Shown in pieces: positions 34,717 through 43,494 of a stretch of 64,000 nucleotides of DNA. The DNA is from an uncultured Bacteroides sp. (GTDB lineage Bacteria; Bacteroidota; Bacteroidia; Bacteroidales; Bacteroidaceae). The position numbers were made by a program, and so were the translations under genes. Location of the stretch: NCBI GenBank assembly GCA_947038155.1, contig CAMQVH010000012.1, forward strand, positions 1 through 64,000. The letters are read 5' to 3'. The notes under the pieces are model-generated. The model made no database searches. It saw nothing but the letters and a program-made list of their open reading frames with translations, and had not been told where the DNA came from. The number at the start of each line of letters is the position of its first letter. Position 1 is the stretch's first letter.

Positions 34717-36945
34717 ATGAAAATACCTAAATTGTTCCAATTACTCTTTTTCCTTTTGATCACAACATTTTCTTATGCACAAACAATTACTACTGTAACC
34801 AACGAAAAGGTTGGTAAATTATCAAGTATTATTAAGAAAAAGGACGTGTTAGATATTACCAAATTAAAAATTTCAGGGACTATGAACAGCGAAGATTTTG
34901 CTTATCTTGGTTCTATGAATAATTTGGAATATTTGGATCTAAGGGATGTAATTCTATCAAGTGATAAAGAGAAAGATCATAAAGAGGAATTCACTAAACA
35001 TAATGAGTTGACTTTACCAGTATTAGCTCATTTGAAAGAATTGTGGTTGCCATTATTATGCAACAAGTTTAAACCTTATAAAGTAAATGATTTAAGTATT
35101 CCTACATTAGAAGTCCTACATATCAGACGAGGATGCGGAATCTTGATATATGACCAAGGTAAGAGAACACATCTTAAGAAGGTAGATATTATAGAGAACG
35201 ATTTAACAAAGCTAGACCTAAAACATTTAGAGAATGCACCGGAAAATTTGAAACAAAGAGAGATATCTAGATATATAGGAAACAGTAAAACGAAAAACTA
35301 CTATGAACGTAGACGTCATAATATTAATGATAAAACAGGACACTATTTAAATATAGATCCTCAAATATATGTAGATTCATTAAATGTACCGACTATTGAT
35401 TGCTTGACGGAAAATTGCTTACCTTTAGAGAAAATTTCTCCTAACTATATTTTTGTTGGAAGTGGCAATCTAGTAATATTAAACACGTGGGATGATAAGT
35501 ATAATATTAATGATATTGTAAACATAGACTCTATCACTCCGTTTGCTTTTGCTGGTTCTGATATCACATCTATCAAAATACCTGAAAAGATCAAGCATAT
35601 ACCAAATTATAGTTTCCAGAATTGTAACAAACTAGAAAAAGTGATATTAAATAAGTCATTAATATCAATAGGTGAAAATGCGTTCTATAAATGTGCCATT
35701 AAAGATATTGAAATTCCCCTGTCTGTAAAAGAGCTATATTTCTCAGCATTTGAGAGTTGTCCAATAGAAAGAATTGTTTTTCTATCTTCAAATCCTCCTT
35801 ATATTAACGATACAAGGAGTTTGGACAATTTGGGATGGAATTCCACATATAAAATGATTGTTCCCAAGGATGCTTTTACGGCATATCATTCGCAGAACTT
35901 ATGGAACGAAATGAATATAGTTCAAAAAAACGCTCAAAGCAGCTTCAATATTACAGTTGAAACACCTGGGAGTATTTTGTCTTCTTTACCATTAAAAAAT
36001 CTTAGTTCAGTAGAGTCACTAACTATTACCGGGTTTCTTTATGAAACGGATTTAGATATTATCAAAAAATGTAAGGCTTTAAAATACTTAGATCTGTCTC
36101 ACACATATATTACTTATTCACCAGAGTTCATAAAGAAACAGCAGGCAGATACGGAAGCTTTAAATTTCTTGTTTGGATTACTAGGGAAAGGATTGGATAA
36201 TGAATACAGGGATAAGAATATTTCTACTAATGAATATCAAGCAAATAAAGCTTTAACGTATATATTGCAATCTGCAACAGAATTTAAAGAACCAGAGAAA
36301 AACTGTTGTATTCCATATAATGCTTTTGAAGGAATGCTTCTTTTGGAAACAGTAAAATTGCCTTTAAGAGCCGCATGTATATATAGAGAAGCGTTTAAGA
36401 ACTGTATAAGCTTAAAAAACGTCGAATTCCCTCCTTATTTAAAAACTATAGTATTTTCTGCATTCGAGGGTTGTGTTAGCCTTAAAAGAGTAATCCTTCC
36501 TCAAAGTATTGAAACCATTGGAGAAATGGCTTTTGGTCAATGTATATCATTAGAACAGATTGAATTGCCCAAAAATCTAAAAAAACTAGGCGATAAAACA
36601 TTTATAAACTGTATAGGATTGCAAAATATAATCTTTCCCGAAGGACTTGTAGAGATTCCTCACGGATGTATAAGTGGCTGTTTTAGAATGAATAAAATAG
36701 TTATGCCAAAATCAGTAACTAAAATTGGATCTTGGAATGATCGGTATATAAATTCAACATTACCCAATGGAGAATACATACAAAAAGCTCCAACTATTGC
36801 TGACTTTTATTTCAAATCATCGACACCTCCTACAATTAAAGAAGGTGATTTTATCAGATATGGCGGTAAAGTACATATCCCTAAAGGTAGTATAACTGCT
36901 TATTATAATGTAATGGGTGATAAAGTTGAATATATAGAAGAATAA
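34717..36945 (+). CDS. Secreted BspA-type leucine-rich repeat protein, 742 aa
   Basis: A signal peptide (MKIPKLFQLLFFLLITTFSYAQ) leads a protein with LRR_5/BspA repeats at about residues 260-390 and 505-690, of the form SIGENAFYKC-I-IEIP-SV. Upstream of these, diverged LRR segments (LEYLDLRDVIL) occur twice. BspA-like repeats mediate binding to host proteins or other bacteria. Strong SD AGGAGG lies 8 bases before the ATG. The 450-base upstream region folds extensively (RNA B). The YaaW-like gene follows with a 3-base gap, so they are one operon. Confidence 0.85.
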   Translation: MKIPKLFQLLFFLLITTFSYAQTITTVTNEKVGKLSSIIKKKDVLDITKLKISGTMNSEDFAYLGSMNNLEYLDLRDVILSSDKEKDHKEEFTKHNELTLPVLAHLKELWLPLLCNKFKPYKVNDLSIPTLEVLHIRRGCGILIYDQGKRTHLKKVDIIENDLTKLDLKHLENAPENLKQREISRYIGNSKTKNYYERRRHNINDKTGHYLNIDPQIYVDSLNVPTIDCLTENCLPLEKISPNYIFVGSGNLVILNTWDDKYNINDIVNIDSITPFAFAGSDITSIKIPEKIKHIPNYSFQNCNKLEKVILNKSLISIGENAFYKCAIKDIEIPLSVKELYFSAFESCPIERIVFLSSNPPYINDTRSLDNLGWNSTYKMIVPKDAFTAYHSQNLWNEMNIVQKNAQSSFNITVETPGSILSSLPLKNLSSVESLTITGFLYETDLDIIKKCKALKYLDLSHTYITYSPEFIKKQQADTEALNFLFGLLGKGLDNEYRDKNISTNEYQANKALTYILQSATEFKEPEKNCCIPYNAFEGMLLLETVKLPLRAACIYREAFKNCISLKNVEFPPYLKTIVFSAFEGCVSLKRVILPQSIETIGEMAFGQCISLEQIELPKNLKKLGDKTFINCIGLQNIIFPEGLVEIPHGCISGCFRMNKIVMPKSVTKIGSWNDRYINSTLPNGEYIQKAPTIADFYFKSSTPPTIKEGDFIRYGGKVHIPKGSITAYYNVMGDKVEYIEE

Positions 36946-36948
36946 CTT

Positions 36949-37674
36949 ATGAAAGAAGACAAAGATTTAGAATTTCTTGCTTTCTGCAAGAATGAAGACT
37001 TACAAATCCTAGTGGATTACTTAACTACAGACAAGGATGGAAAAAAGCGTTATTTGGAGAATTTGACAAAAAGTGATGCTTATCTCCAATGTTATCCCAA
37101 TAACCTTAATGCTATGTGGGAAGATATAGCGAATGAATTTCAACTATTTGGTGGTAATACGATAGTTAATTGCATAAGAAAGTCTGGCGTTACATATCGA
37201 ACAATTCTGTTTGATGTCTGTGATAGAATGAAAGTGAACTATAATAAGGATGCTTCTACAGAAATGATAGAAGAATATCTCCTACAGAAAATATTAACAG
37301 ATTCACTGGAACAGATGACAGCAGAAGATATGAAAAAGCTTGTTGATGAGATGAATATAAAAACTCAGACTCCTACTAAGCAAGGGATGACAATCGCATT
37401 ACAAATGGCTATTAGAAATGGTGGGTTTGCTCCATATAAAATGGCTGTGATTGTTGCAAATGCAGTTGCTCAAACTTTATTAGGCAGAGGGCTTTCATTA
37501 GCTTTAAATGCCGGATTGACTAAATATATAAGTATTTTCGCTGGACCAATAGGATGGCTAGTAACCGTTTTATGGACTTTAGTTGATGTAGCTGGTCCTG
37601 CTTATCGTGTAACAATACCTTCCGTAATTCAAATTATATATATGCGTAGACGTTCTCAAATGTTGTTAGAATAA
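36949..37674 (+). CDS. YaaW-like (UPF0174/DUF3944) protein, 241 aa
   Basis: The N-terminal part DLEFLAFCKNEDLQILVDYLTTDKDGKKRYLENL and the following AMWEDIANEFQLFGGNTIVNCIRKSGV...ILFDVCDRMKVNYN block match the YaaW/UPF0174 family. The C-terminal third is Ala/Gly/Leu-rich and membrane-like (ISIFAGPIGWLVTVLWTLVDVAGPAYR). Function of the family is not established. It follows the BspA-type gene by 3 bases. Confidence 0.82.
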   Translation: MKEDKDLEFLAFCKNEDLQILVDYLTTDKDGKKRYLENLTKSDAYLQCYPNNLNAMWEDIANEFQLFGGNTIVNCIRKSGVTYRTILFDVCDRMKVNYNKDASTEMIEEYLLQKILTDSLEQMTAEDMKKLVDEMNIKTQTPTKQGMTIALQMAIRNGGFAPYKMAVIVANAVAQTLLGRGLSLALNAGLTKYISIFAGPIGWLVTVLWTLVDVAGPAYRVTIPSVIQIIYMRRRSQMLLE

Positions 37675-37699
37675 TAACACTAATAAATCAGATAAGAGT

Positions 37700-37840
37700 A
37701 TGAAAGAAAGAGCTTTAGAAATGTACAGAGATGACAATGATGACGATGGAGATGTTTATACAGGAGACCCATGGACAGAATGGGATATAGATAGACCTGA
37801 AGAAGGTGACGATCCAGATGAAGGCTATAACGATGATTAA
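37700..37840 (+). CDS. Very acidic small protein, 46 aa
   Basis: A 47-codon frame follows the YaaW-like gene by 25 bases. About a third of the residues are Asp/Glu (MYRDDNDDDGDVYTGD, EEGDDPDEGYNDD). It ends at a clear terminator, so it is the third gene of the operon. DNA mimicry, metal binding or an inhibitor role are possibilities with no direct support. Confidence 0.55.
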   Translation: MKERALEMYRDDNDDDGDVYTGDPWTEWDIDRPEEGDDPDEGYNDD

Positions 37841-37861
37841 ATTATAGAGAGCTATCATTAA

Positions 37862-37894
37862 CGAGGTATCATTAATTTGGTATCTCGTTTTTTT
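37862..37894 (+). terminator. Terminator of the BspA-YaaW operon
   Basis: Nine-pair stem CGAGGTATC with GGTATCTCG (with wobble pairs) and a seven-T tail. Confidence 0.8.
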
Positions 37895-37914
37895 ATTTCC
37901 TCCTACCCTAAAAA

Positions 37915-38307
37915 ATGCCGAAAACTCTACTGGTATCGCTCCAAATCCCTAACTATGAAACAATACTTAAATTTATGACAGACACATCCCAATTATGGTA
38001 TTCGCTCAACAAAGATTGTGGTGATATACCAAAAACTCCGGTAGAATTATCCTTTGATTCGAAAGAGACAACGAATAAATTCTCCGATGATATAAAAGCT
38101 TTAGGAGAATATTTTCCTCAACTGGCTTCTTTATTGGCAACGAACAAGAATGAGCAAGGATTAATGCTGGAAATAAGCCTTAAAGAGATTTTCGTTCTAT
38201 GCCCACGTGGAAGATGTAGGCTAGACAGATATTCTAAGCTCCAAGAATACCTGAATAAAAATTATAATGTAACCTTAATTATTAAATCACAAAAAACAAA
38301 AGACTGA
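37915..38307 (+). CDS. Hypothetical protein, 130 aa
   Basis: It carries CPRGRCRLDRYSKLQEYLNKNY near the C-terminus. The last 20 codons or so are partly repeated downstream at 39166-39240. No family is recognised. A four-base gap separates it from the next small gene. Confidence 0.6.
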   Translation: MPKTLLVSLQIPNYETILKFMTDTSQLWYSLNKDCGDIPKTPVELSFDSKETTNKFSDDIKALGEYFPQLASLLATNKNEQGLMLEISLKEIFVLCPRGRCRLDRYSKLQEYLNKNYNVTLIIKSQKTKD

Positions 38308-38310
38308 CTT

Positions 38311-38466
38311 ATGAAGAATTGTTTAACAGCCAATAGCAAAGCCTTAATCACAATTGACACGCAGGTACAAGAATCCCTAAACGAATACACAGGAAGATCT
38401 ACTGTATTCAGAACACAGGAACTGAAAAAGCATAAGACGGATGTGATATTTCAAACAGCTTATTAG
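38311..38466 (+). CDS. Small hypothetical protein, 51 aa
   Basis: A 52-codon frame MKNCLTANSKALITIDTQVQESLNEYTGRSTVFRTQELKK fills the space between the 130-aa gene and the methyltransferase-like gene, with a stop one base before the next ATG. Coupled translation is likely. Function unknown. Confidence 0.5.
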   Translation: MKNCLTANSKALITIDTQVQESLNEYTGRSTVFRTQELKKHKTDVIFQTAY

Positions 38467-38467
38467 G

Positions 38468-39169
38468 ATGAATATACTTGTAGCATGTGAAGAAAGTCAA
38501 GCGGTATGTAAGGCTTTCAGAGAAAGAGGTCACTGTACTTTTAGTTGTGATCTTCTAGCTTGTAGTGGTGGACATCCGGAATGGCACTATCAAGGGGATA
38601 TGTTCGATATTATAGCAAACAGAGGAGGAACACTACAAAACAGGAAAAAATATTTCTTGGATGGAGATTGGGATATTATGATTGCCCATCCACCTTGTAC
38701 CTATCTTTCGGTCAGTGGTGCTAAATGGTATTATCATCCGGAAGATAGTAATTTACCGATTGCTGAAAGGAGACCACATCCACTTTATCCGAATAGAGCG
38801 GCAGACAGAGAAGAAGCTGTTCAGTTTTTCATGTCCGTAGCTAGTGTAGGAATCAAGAAGATAGCCATAGAAAATCCTGTTGGCATAATGAGTACCCGAT
38901 GGAGAAAGCCGGATCAGATCATAGAACCTTGGCAGTTTGGCGATGAAGCTTCAAAAAAAACATGTCTGTGGTTAAAGAATCTTCCTCAACTGATTCCAAC
39001 AAAAATAGTAGGAAAGGGAGAGTTTGTCATATCTAAGAACGGGAACAAATCACCCAAATGGTACACAGACATTTTCTTTTCAGGAGTGTCGGCAGAAGAA
39101 AGGAGAACATTGAGAAGTAAAACATTTCCTGGTATAGCGAGAGCAATGGCAATACAATGGGCAGCCTAA
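38468..39169 (+). CDS. C5 cytosine methyltransferase-like protein, 233 aa
   Basis: It begins with NILVACEESQAVCKAFRERGH, the AdoMet-binding motif I position, and continues with CDLLACSGGHPEWHYQGD. The catalytic Pro-Pro-Cys (PPCTYLS, residues 75-77) and ENPVG (135-139) are intact, as in motifs IV and VI of C5 methyltransferases. It is much shorter than classic enzymes and lacks an obvious target recognition domain, like many phage/element proteins of this type. No restriction enzyme is next to it. Confidence 0.78.
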   Translation: MNILVACEESQAVCKAFRERGHCTFSCDLLACSGGHPEWHYQGDMFDIIANRGGTLQNRKKYFLDGDWDIMIAHPPCTYLSVSGAKWYYHPEDSNLPIAERRPHPLYPNRAADREEAVQFFMSVASVGIKKIAIENPVGIMSTRWRKPDQIIEPWQFGDEASKKTCLWLKNLPQLIPTKIVGKGEFVISKNGNKSPKWYTDIFFSGVSAEERRTLRSKTFPGIARAMAIQWAA

Positions 39170-39240
39170 ATACCAAACTCCAAGAATACCTGAAAAAAAC
39201 ATTTGGAGCAGAATTAATTAAATCACAAAAAACGAAGTAA
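39157..39240 (+). pseudogene. Duplicated 3' gene fragment, 27 codons
   Basis: The frame ends in NTKLQEYLKKTF...LIKSQKTK, closely matching the C-terminus of the 37915-38307 protein (SKLQEYLNKNY...IIKSQKTK), with matching DNA including the run after the stop region. The rest of the gene is absent. It overlaps the methyltransferase stop and probably arose by insertion or duplication that brought in the methyltransferase gene. Confidence 0.5.
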
Positions 39241-39241
39241 C

Positions 39242-39805
39242 ATGAAAATAAAAAGATTTTCAACAACAAGAGATGAAGGATTAAAATGCACTGATTCCGA
39301 AAGCTATATTGATGAGAACGGTATCTTATACCCCCGGCTAGCAAAGATGCCAATACAGGACTTGGCTTTGATAGCCAATTTTAGAGTGGAAATAATGAAG
39401 CGTTATTATACAGGAGATATACGGGAAGTAGATTACCCCATAGTCGAGCTTCTAATGGACGGGCTCTCTGATCTTCCGGTAAGACACAGAATCAGTTGTT
39501 TTGAGAATGCAGTATTCATCCAAATAAAATATCCCCCTAAGTTATATGCGACTGATGATACTAATTACATCTCTATAGAATTGGCTGCTCATATATTCAG
39601 TTTGACTACCTCTGATATGACAGATATAGCGGATGAGGACGGGGAACTATATAAAGACGAAGAGGAGCATTTATTGGTTAGCCTAAAATGGCTAATAGAT
39701 ATATATGAGGATCGGTTATGCCAACTTGTTAATTACGAGAAACTAAGTTTCAAAACTGATGGACAAGGAGAAATATCAATAATAATAGAAAGAAAACTAG
39801 AATAA
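39242..39805 (+). CDS. Hypothetical protein, 187 aa
   Basis: A soluble mixed alpha/beta protein with an acidic stretch ADEDGELYKDEEEH in the middle. It starts one base after the fragment at 39157-39240 and runs into the 39807 gene with a one-base gap. No domain is recognised. Confidence 0.6.
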   Translation: MKIKRFSTTRDEGLKCTDSESYIDENGILYPRLAKMPIQDLALIANFRVEIMKRYYTGDIREVDYPIVELLMDGLSDLPVRHRISCFENAVFIQIKYPPKLYATDDTNYISIELAAHIFSLTTSDMTDIADEDGELYKDEEEHLLVSLKWLIDIYEDRLCQLVNYEKLSFKTDGQGEISIIIERKLE

Positions 39806-39806
39806 C

Positions 39807-40244
39807 ATGAAAAAGAAAATATTTGTAATGGGCAAGGTGTATGATCTCGCCAAACAAGAAATTAGTGAAATCGAAAATGAAATACAGACGGATTTAGATA
39901 AGTTCTCTAGTGGTGGGATTAGATTCAAAATAGATATTACATCTGAGAAAACTTTGGAGCTAATATTCACTCGCCAATATAGGGACGGAGAAATTGATTG
40001 GCTTAATTATGATTCAAAGACAATTTACTGCACTGATGCAAAGATCATAACTGGTCATGGATTCGATGGTTTTAGAGTTCCCGTCTATTGGGGAGGAGTC
40101 CCATACGGTTATCCATTCTTTATGCCAAAGGAGGAATTTATTGGGTGCTATAAAAAATCAGCGATTAAACTTGGAGGGAGTCGGTTGAAATGTGCAGAAG
40201 TTTGTATTTTGCCAGATAAGATTATTTTGACTGTGGCATATTAA
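39807..40244 (+). CDS. Hypothetical protein, 145 aa
   Basis: Beta-rich, with a central GHGFDGFRVPVYWGGVPYGYPF stretch rich in Gly and aromatics. It is the last gene of the plus-strand block and is followed by a terminator. Unknown family. Confidence 0.6.
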   Translation: MKKKIFVMGKVYDLAKQEISEIENEIQTDLDKFSSGGIRFKIDITSEKTLELIFTRQYRDGEIDWLNYDSKTIYCTDAKIITGHGFDGFRVPVYWGGVPYGYPFFMPKEEFIGCYKKSAIKLGGSRLKCAEVCILPDKIILTVAY

Positions 40245-40251
40245 AGAAAAG

Positions 40252-40287
40252 GAAGGTAGTTGTAAGAGAGACTATCTTCTATTTTTT
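40252..40287 (+). terminator. Terminator after the 39807 gene
   Basis: GAAGGTAG/CTATCTTC stem followed by TATTTTTT. It separates the plus-strand block from the minus-strand helicase operon. Confidence 0.75.
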
Positions 40288-40399
40288 AGGGGCACTGTCC
40301 ATTATTTTGTGTAAATAGAAAACTTCAGGATTCAGGTTTTATACTTGAATCCTGTTTTCAAATATAGTGATAAATTGGTTAAAAATGGCAAATATTGAA

Positions 40400-41047
40400 T
40401 TATATTTTTTCTATAAAATTACAATTGGTCTCTATATCAATAATATCCTCAAAGTAGGATGTATTAATTGGATGTCTCAATCCTAACTTATAAGTTCCAT
40501 GTGATGAGAAATTAATGTCGAAATGGTCTAATGGATGTAATAACTCTTTTTGATATTGCTCATCATGGTCATACCTAATATAACAAGGTTCATATTGCAT
40601 TATATTTTCGACTAATCGATAACTTGTCTCTGGAATGTATTCATCTTCTCCCCACATTGCATCAATTACAGACTCAGTAAACATCGAGTTTAAAATAGTA
40701 AATGCATGAGAAATAGATTCATAATTAAGTGATATTCCGTTTCTTGTTGATATCTCAATAATGTGTTGCTCATTATCCTGTACAGCAATCTCTATATGAA
40801 GAGGAAAACCTATTGTAAAATATTTAGATTGGCTATAGTAAAAAAATAGGCGACTCATGCTTTTTATAATTAATTTCATATAAGGATATGAATAGTCCTC
40901 TCTCTGCTTAAACTGAACATTATTGTTTTCTTCTAACAATAATTTGGCAGCATTGAGTACTAATATTGCATAATCTTTGGTAGAACGAAGTGGAGAGAAA
41001 AAATCATCCTTACAATATTCTTCTATTTTTCGTATAATACATTTCAT
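40400..41047 (-). CDS. Unknown partner of the helicase, 215 aa
   Basis: The frame extends to a TTG at 41059, but the ATG at 41047 overlaps the helicase stop by one base (TAATG), a standard re-initiation junction. The product is helical in its first half (FKQREDYSYPYMKLIIKSMSRLFFYYSQSKYF) and more beta-rich later, with no signal peptide and no enzymatic motif I can see. The strict coupling argues that it forms a complex with the helicase. Confidence 0.62.
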   Translation of the reverse strand: MKCIIRKIEEYCKDDFFSPLRSTKDYAILVLNAAKLLLEENNNVQFKQREDYSYPYMKLIIKSMSRLFFYYSQSKYFTIGFPLHIEIAVQDNEQHIIEISTRNGISLNYESISHAFTILNSMFTESVIDAMWGEDEYIPETSYRLVENIMQYEPCYIRYDHDEQYQKELLHPLDHFDINFSSHGTYKLGLRHPINTSYFEDIIDIETNCNFIEKI

Positions 41048-43050
41048 TATGACATGCAATCAACAATGTTTTTTATAAATTTTTCTAATTTGATATCATC
41101 AGATTCATACATTTCTGCATCCTCAACAGTTTTAAATACTCGTTTATGCAGTTCCTTTCTTACACCTAACTTTTTAAATATATTCATTATACGCTCATAG
41201 TAAGATAGGGTTTTTTCTTCCATTACAAAACGCGCCTTTATTTCCTCTTTCTCTTTTTCCGTTGGTTCATTAATTGACATCGTTTTGTTTTTCATTATAT
41301 TTTTTACACCTTTAAGGATATCATCTGTGAGTCCAGTTCCTTCTTTTTGAGGAAAAACTAAATAAGAGCGTAAAAAAGAGCGAGATAACATCGTATAGAT
41401 AGTATTTCTATAATTTGACGTTGATAGTATTTTATGGGTATAACAAATAACAAAAGGAAATTCTAGTCCTTTAACATTATTCCTATTACTTATAAACACA
41501 GACTGTGGTCTTTTTTCCTTTGTTTCATAGGCAATATTAATATTCCATCCTAACTTCTTGCGAATAGAGCGCCCGACGTCCTCAGCTAATTTGTAAATAT
41601 AACTTTCTTGATCTAAGAATATAATACCAATATCATCAGGTTTTACTGTAGGGAATTCAGATATTATTTTATTGATTAGTAATTCAACAATTCTATCACC
41701 AAAGTCTTTAATAGTACCTATTTGGAGGCTCTCAAAATCTTCATCTATGTCTTCAAAGCGTCTTAATGGCTCACGTGTTAAATTATATGTATTTCCTTTT
41801 ATATCAACATTGTATCCACACATTTCCCACTCAGTCTTATCTAACCACCATAGTTTCCTTTTTTCAAAAAGCCCCATACCCAAAGCATGAGCAAACATGA
41901 GAGTTTTTGGATCTGTCCTGTAGCACCTACTTAACAAATAATCGGGTTTAATAGTTGTGACTTTTTTCTCCTCAAAAATACTCTGAAAAATATCTCCTGC
42001 AACATAAACTTTCTTCTCTGTAATGAGTTGGCATAGTTCAAAAAAAGATTCATCAAAATCTTGACTTTCATCAATAAACATATATGTAAAAGCATATTGC
42101 CAGTTCTCATTTTCTTTTTTCATATTACGTAGAATGTTTAAAGCTAACTCACAGGCATTTTTAAAAGAGTGTTCTACGTAACTATAAAATGGTATTCCAT
42201 AAAAATTGCAAATATATCGATAAGTGCCTGAATTAATATTAGAAAATCGTCCCCATGCGTTTACACACCACAAACGAACATCCCATTCGATTTGTTGTTC
42301 AACTTTCATAAAATTGAAAAATTGGGGAATGCGTTTTTTTAAATTATCTGCTAGGATTTTATTGTGGCAAGTAAAACAAATTTTAGAATTACTGTCTATA
42401 ATATACAAATCTTTCAATTTATGTAAAAGTAACTCAGTCTTTCCTGTACCAGACAAGCCTTGGATTGTTACACGTTTCTGTTCTTGTTTAGACGACTCAT
42501 AGATGAAACGTGTTTGATCACCATCAAATAACTGTATTTTGTTTTTAACTTTTTCCAACAAATCTTCCGGTTCGTCTATCGTTATTTGGGACGCATCATT
42601 AATACTCCCTATGAAAAGTGAAATTAGTAAATCAAGTTGTCTAATTTTTGTTGTATCATTTAAATACAATAGTTTCTCAAATAGCATAGATACATGTTCG
42701 ATTTCATGCAAAGAAAGTTCTACGATTAAATCGTTTCTCCATGTTCTTGGACGCCCTATTATACTTCTATATTGATATTTATCACTAATAGACCCAATAT
42801 CCTCAATGACGTCGTCAATATAGTTTTCAAAAGCATCATTTTTGTCCTTATATGTAATAAAAGCTATTTTCTTCTTAGATGATAATAATATGAATCCATC
42901 TTTATAATCATAATTATACTTTTGGTCAGTTAAAGGAGATGTAATCGCATATAATTGTACTTTTTCCTTATTTGCGTATTTCTCCAAATCCTCTAGTAGC
43001 ACACTATTAGAAGGATTCTTGTCTATTTGAGAAAAGAAATAATTATCCAT
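41047..43050 (-). CDS. UvrD/Rep-type SF1 helicase, 667 aa
   Basis: An N-terminal domain of about 190 residues of unknown type is followed by an SF1 helicase core. Walker A GLSGTGKT lies at 198-205, motif II FIDESQDFD at about 326-333, motif III YVAGDIFQSI at about 349-358 and motif IV-like CYRTDPKTL at about 376. Late motifs NVKGLEFPFVIC and TMLSRSFLRSYLV follow. The C-terminal tail is charged. No nuclease domain is seen. Such helicases occur in housekeeping repair but also in phage defence systems. Cargo position and coupled small partner suggest the latter (inference). Confidence 0.82.
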   Translation of the reverse strand: MDNYFFSQIDKNPSNSVLLEDLEKYANKEKVQLYAITSPLTDQKYNYDYKDGFILLSSKKKIAFITYKDKNDAFENYIDDVIEDIGSISDKYQYRSIIGRPRTWRNDLIVELSLHEIEHVSMLFEKLLYLNDTTKIRQLDLLISLFIGSINDASQITIDEPEDLLEKVKNKIQLFDGDQTRFIYESSKQEQKRVTIQGLSGTGKTELLLHKLKDLYIIDSNSKICFTCHNKILADNLKKRIPQFFNFMKVEQQIEWDVRLWCVNAWGRFSNINSGTYRYICNFYGIPFYSYVEHSFKNACELALNILRNMKKENENWQYAFTYMFIDESQDFDESFFELCQLITEKKVYVAGDIFQSIFEEKKVTTIKPDYLLSRCYRTDPKTLMFAHALGMGLFEKRKLWWLDKTEWEMCGYNVDIKGNTYNLTREPLRRFEDIDEDFESLQIGTIKDFGDRIVELLINKIISEFPTVKPDDIGIIFLDQESYIYKLAEDVGRSIRKKLGWNINIAYETKEKRPQSVFISNRNNVKGLEFPFVICYTHKILSTSNYRNTIYTMLSRSFLRSYLVFPQKEGTGLTDDILKGVKNIMKNKTMSINEPTEKEKEEIKARFVMEEKTLSYYERIMNIFKKLGVRKELHKRVFKTVEDAEMYESDDIKLEKFIKNIVDCMS

Positions 43051-43161
43051 ATATTTCGCATGTTAGTTTCATGAATATATTTCAACTTTTTTATTAGCTT
43101 TACAAAGATATGCAATATTAGCTAATAGATAATCTCTAAAATACTTTTTTTGAGAAATTAA

Positions 43162-43245
43162 TTAAAAACTATCCTTATTAACCCATTCTTTAGCAGATAA
43201 TATCTCACTCACTTTTTTAAATTTTGCTTTTAAATATTTTTTCAT
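43162..43245 (-). CDS. Very small basic peptide, 27 aa
   Basis: A 28-codon frame with a good SD (AAGGAGAG about 7 bases before the ATG at 43245). The sequence MKKYLKAKFKKVSEILSAKEW is basic and helical. It is the only candidate gene in the 444-base gap between the helicase and the 43495 gene; the rest is AT-rich with nothing clear. Confidence 0.4.
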   Translation of the reverse strand: MKKYLKAKFKKVSEILSAKEWVNKDSF

Positions 43246-43494
43246 CAACTACTCTCCTTCTTTTTTTATTTAGTTTTAACATTATACTTCAATTTCAGTA
43301 AAAAAGTTAGTTGTTTAGATTATTGATCATAGAATTGTCATTTTGAGATTTATTTCAAAAATATCTACTGAAGGATAATTTTTCAAAGTCAAATTTGCAA
43401 CACAACTTTTCATATTCATTATACCAATTACAAAGTATTCACTAGCCAAGCCTATTAATATTTTTTTATTTGGACTCATTACTTTCAAATTTAA

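Noticed and set aside
41047..41059. TTG start for the helicase partner
   Set aside because: The ATG four codons later gives the TAATG junction with the helicase stop and is more likely.
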